Source: Chitinophaga solisilvae (GTDB taxonomy: Bacteria > Bacteroidota > Bacteroidia > Chitinophagales > Chitinophagaceae). From it: a DNA stretch of 64,000 nt. Where the stretch lies: assembly GCF_009928525.1 (NCBI RefSeq), contig NZ_JAABOK010000007.1, positions 186,001-250,000 of the forward strand. The letters run 5' to 3'. Each line of letters begins with the position of its first letter. Position 1 is the first letter of the stretch. The translations under genes were made by a program, and so were the position numbers. The notes beneath the pieces are model-generated. The model did no database searches, was not told the origin of the DNA, and saw only the letters and a list, made by a program, of their open reading frames with translations. Of this stretch, positions 61,838 through 64,000 are shown in pieces.

Positions 61838-62893
61838 ATGGAAGATCCATCGTTTTATACCAGTATAAAAACGTTTATGGAAAATAATCAGGTGCTGTTG
61901 TTTCAGGACACAGAAGGAAATACTGCCATTGAAGTAAAGCTGGAAAATGAGACTGTCTGGCTCACCCAGGCGCAGATCACGGACTTGTTTGCATCAAGTA
62001 AAGCCAATATCAGCGAACATATTAAACATATTTACAGCTCCGGCGAGCTTAATCCTGAGGCAACTGTTCGGAAATTCCGAACAGTTCAAAATGAAGGTTC
62101 AAGAACCGTAAACCGGGCACTTGAATATTATAACCTGGATATGATTATATCCATCGGGTACCGGGTCAACTCTGTCAGAGGCACGCAATTCAGGATCTGG
62201 GCCAATAATGTACTGAGAGAATACCTTACCAAAGGCTTTGCACTGGACAGGAAACGCCTGCAGGAACAGGCCCGGCAGCTGGAAGAACTGAAGCAGACCG
62301 TACGCCTGCTGGGTAGCCTGGCCCAAAGCCAGGAATTAAGCTCTGATGAGGCTTCCGGACTACTCAAAGTAATTACAGATTATACCTACGCACTGGACAT
62401 ACTGGACAGGTATGACCACCAGACCCTGGAGATAGAAGCCACCACACCGGCCAATCTCTTCGAAATTACCTACACCAGCGCTATGGAAGCCATTAATGGC
62501 CTCCGGGATAAATTCGGGGGAAGCACTCTCTTCGGAAATGAGAAGGATGAATCCTTTCAGGGGTCGCTGGCAGCTATTTACCAGACCTTCGGCGGTCAGT
62601 ACCTGTACCCCAGCGTAGAGGAAAAAGCCGCCAACCTCCTGTATTTCGTTATTAAAAACCATTCCTTTTCTGATGGCAACAAACGTATTGCCGCCTTCCT
62701 GTTCGTCTGGTTCCTGGATAGAAACAATATCCTGTACCTGGCCGACGGCACCAAAAAGATTGCGGATAATGCCCTGGTAGCCCTGACACTGATGATTGCC
62801 GCATCCAAACCGGAAGAAAAGGAAATAATGACCCGCGTGGTCATCAATCTCATCAACCTTAAAAACCAGATTCCATTCATAAATGCCCATTAA
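61838..62893 (+). CDS. RhuM-family N-terminus fused to a Fic/Doc domain
   Basis: 351 residues. The N-terminal RhuM part (about 18-135) reads VWLTQAQITDLFASSKANISEHIKHIY and YNLDMIISIGYRVNSVRGTQFRIWANNVLREYL. A coiled-coil (about 138-170) links it to a Fic/Doc-type domain with motif HSFSDGNKRIAAFLF (His275 to Lys282-Arg283). The Lys in place of the second Gly of HxFxxGNGR is the Doc form, so NTP or phosphate transfer is possible rather than AMP transfer. No antitoxin gene is adjacent. The stop codon overlaps the trmB start (TAATG), so both are translated together. Confidence 0.92.
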   Translation: MEDPSFYTSIKTFMENNQVLLFQDTEGNTAIEVKLENETVWLTQAQITDLFASSKANISEHIKHIYSSGELNPEATVRKFRTVQNEGSRTVNRALEYYNLDMIISIGYRVNSVRGTQFRIWANNVLREYLTKGFALDRKRLQEQARQLEELKQTVRLLGSLAQSQELSSDEASGLLKVITDYTYALDILDRYDHQTLEIEATTPANLFEITYTSAMEAINGLRDKFGGSTLFGNEKDESFQGSLAAIYQTFGGQYLYPSVEEKAANLLYFVIKNHSFSDGNKRIAAFLFVWFLDRNNILYLADGTKKIADNALVALTLMIAASKPEEKEIMTRVVINLINLKNQIPFINAH

Positions 62894-63618
62894 TGGCTAT
62901 TTTTGCGCCAATGGGACAGAAAAAATTACAACGCTTTGCGGAAATAGAAACCTTCCCCAACGTATTGATATACCCGGAAGGAATGCAGGGGAAATGGAAT
63001 GAATTCTTTAAAAACAACCATCCGATAACACTGGAACTGGCTTGTGGTAAAGGAGATTACACCCTGGGCATGGGGCGCATGTTCAAAGATCAGAACTATA
63101 TCGGCGTAGATCTTAAAGGCAACCGTATCTGGCGCGGCGCCAAAACAGCCCTGGACGAATCCTTATCCAACGTGGCTTTTCTCCGCACCCAGATCGATAA
63201 ACTGGCTAATTATTTTGCTCACGGAGAAATAAAGGATATCTGGATTACGTTCCCGGATCCCTTCCTGCGCAATTCGAAATCCAAAAAAAGACTGACGCAC
63301 CCGAAATTCCTGCAGCTGTTTCAGCCGCTGCTGGCGCCTGGCGCCACCATCAACCTGAAAACAGACTCTCCCCAGCTCTATGCTTTCACACAGGAAGTGA
63401 TAGCAGCTGCCGGACTGACGCTGCTGGAAGATATTGCGGACGTATACGCCCTGCCGGAAGTACCACCGTTGCTGCAAATACAGACTTACTATGAAGGCAT
63501 GCACCTGGCAGACGGCAGAACGATCCGTTACCTGAAATTCCGGCTGCCCGCCACTCCGCTGGACTGGCGCAGTATAAAACTACCTTCCGATGAAGCAACC
63601 GTTGGTGGAGAAGATTGA
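62893..63618 (+). CDS. trmB: tRNA (guanine-N7)-methyltransferase
   Basis: 241 residues. SAM site LELACGKGDYTLGMGRMF, then YIGVDLKGNRIWRGAK and the catalytic/tRNA-binding FPDPFLRNSKSKKRLTHPKFL. It methylates G46 in the variable loop of tRNAs. The ATG overlaps the RhuM-Fic stop by one base; the alternative start MGQKKLQ at 62911 is closer to the usual N-terminus. It overlaps the DUF5522 gene by 29 bases. Confidence 0.94.
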   Translation: MAIFAPMGQKKLQRFAEIETFPNVLIYPEGMQGKWNEFFKNNHPITLELACGKGDYTLGMGRMFKDQNYIGVDLKGNRIWRGAKTALDESLSNVAFLRTQIDKLANYFAHGEIKDIWITFPDPFLRNSKSKKRLTHPKFLQLFQPLLAPGATINLKTDSPQLYAFTQEVIAAAGLTLLEDIADVYALPEVPPLLQIQTYYEGMHLADGRTIRYLKFRLPATPLDWRSIKLPSDEATVGGED

Positions 63619-63790
63619 TTTTTATTATAACGCGGAAGGCTATATGGTATTCACCGAAAAATATCACCGTGACCGCGGCTATTGCTGCGGTAACGGTTGT
63701 AAACATTGTCCATTTTCATATGAAAACGTACCAGAGCCCAAAAAATCCATCCTCCTCAAAAAAAGAAACGAAGCAAACGACAGACAGTAA
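63590..63790 (+). CDS. DUF5522 small zinc-ribbon-like protein
   Basis: 66 residues. DFYYNAEGYMVFTEKYHRDRGYCCGNGCKHCPFSY with four Cys in a CC-x4-C-x2-C arrangement suggests metal binding. The family is small and common in Bacteroidota; its role is unknown. It begins inside the end of trmB and ends inside the next gene, so three genes overlap in sequence. Confidence 0.85.
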   Translation: MKQPLVEKIDFYYNAEGYMVFTEKYHRDRGYCCGNGCKHCPFSYENVPEPKKSILLKKRNEANDRQ

Positions 63791-64000
63791 ACCTGTTTCC
63801 TTTTTTGAGGTGGTATATAAAATAGTCCGTAAAATTCCGCAGGGCCGTGTAACTACCTATGGCGCCATTGCCGAGGCATCCGGGCTCCGCATCACTCCCC
63901 GCATGGTTGGCTGGGCCATGAACGGCGCAGGAAACGTTAAGCCTGCCGTACCCGCCCACCGCGTCGTTAACCGCAACGGCGAACTGAGTGGCCGCCAGTT
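63720..64000 (+). CDS. Alkyltransferase-like (MGMT-family) protein without acceptor Cys, 3' end cut
   Basis: 93 codons to the window edge. After a Lys/Ser/Thr-rich leader (1-27) comes the DNA-binding domain of O6-alkylguanine alkyltransferases: FFEVVYKIVRKIPQGRVTTYGAIAEASG, the Arg finger region PRMVGWAMNG and VPAHRVVNRNGELSGR. The active-site PCHR is PAHR (Ala79), as in alkyltransferase-like (ATL) proteins that flag O6-alkylguanine for excision repair. The start overlaps the DUF5522 gene by 71 bases in another frame; a GTG at 63808 is an alternative. Confidence 0.85.
   Translation, partial: MKTYQSPKNPSSSKKETKQTTDSKPVSFFEVVYKIVRKIPQGRVTTYGAIAEASGLRITPRMVGWAMNGAGNVKPAVPAHRVVNRNGELSGRQ

Overview
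The window comes from a member of the Bacteroidota, most likely Chitinophagaceae and Chitinophaga-like. The evidence is a SusC/SusD pair with an ECF sigma factor and FecR, GldC, the Bacteroidota-specific families DUF4290, DUF6089 and DUF5522, a large two-part acyl-CoA dehydrogenase, and promoters of the type TTTG-N19/20-TAnnTTTG without strong Shine-Dalgarno sequences. It looks chromosomal: there is no insertion sequence, prophage, rRNA operon or CRISPR array. Two genes are cut by the window ends: a Gfo/Idh/MocA oxidoreductase at the left and an alkyltransferase-like protein at the right.

Layout. 1-8.2 kb: nutrient-uptake locus on the minus strand (ECF sigma, FecR, SusC with an STN domain, SusD, then a Tat-exported oxidoreductase). 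8.2-10.9 kb: rpmH-rnpA-yidD followed by an S41 protease. 11.2-19.6 kb: envelope biogenesis (two Skp/OmpH chaperones, BamA, UppS, a DUF6089 barrel, NadK, a small Omp85 protein). 19.7-27.6 kb: mixed minus-strand genes (CBS, hydrolases, CvpA, YqeY, GldC, glycosyltransferases, a lone OppC-type permease). 27.8-40.6 kb: acyl-CoA dehydrogenase, amidase, exopeptidase, a KorB-type subunit, LysE, GH3, inositol monophosphatase and ThiL. 40.7-48.8 kb: GT39, NagA, VOC, nitrilase-family amidase, RecX, UvrD, desaturase. 49.2-61.3 kb: sigma factor, HdeD-like protein, M28 peptidase, RpiB, TatC, CorC-like protein, Gmk, MurA, DUF4290, hydrolase, tryptophan dioxygenase and an Lrp regulator. 61.4-64 kb: a tRNA-like RNA, a RhuM-Fic protein, TrmB, DUF5522 and the alkyltransferase-like protein.

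Three things stand out. First, ten intergenic sites carry long palindromes whose arms are built from short 7-8 base units in three sequence types (ACGAATT, GTTATTTG, GGATTTTG). Most share a centre resembling ATGCAGCGGAGATC. They sit within a few bases of stop codons, sometimes over them, and some enclose a bidirectional terminator. Second, 61466-61609 is a 144-nt RNA candidate with complete tRNA acceptor, D and T arms and an encoded CCA, but a 72-nt variable region and an odd anticodon loop; it has its own promoter and terminator. Third, 54316-54483 is an unassigned small transcript unit with a consensus promoter and a hairpin terminator.

Other oddities are an rnpA reading frame without AUG, GUG or UUG start, MurA with Asp in place of the catalytic Cys (predicted fosfomycin insensitivity), and an alkyltransferase-like protein with Ala in place of the acceptor Cys. 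Function calls rest on reading motifs by eye; no database search was run.
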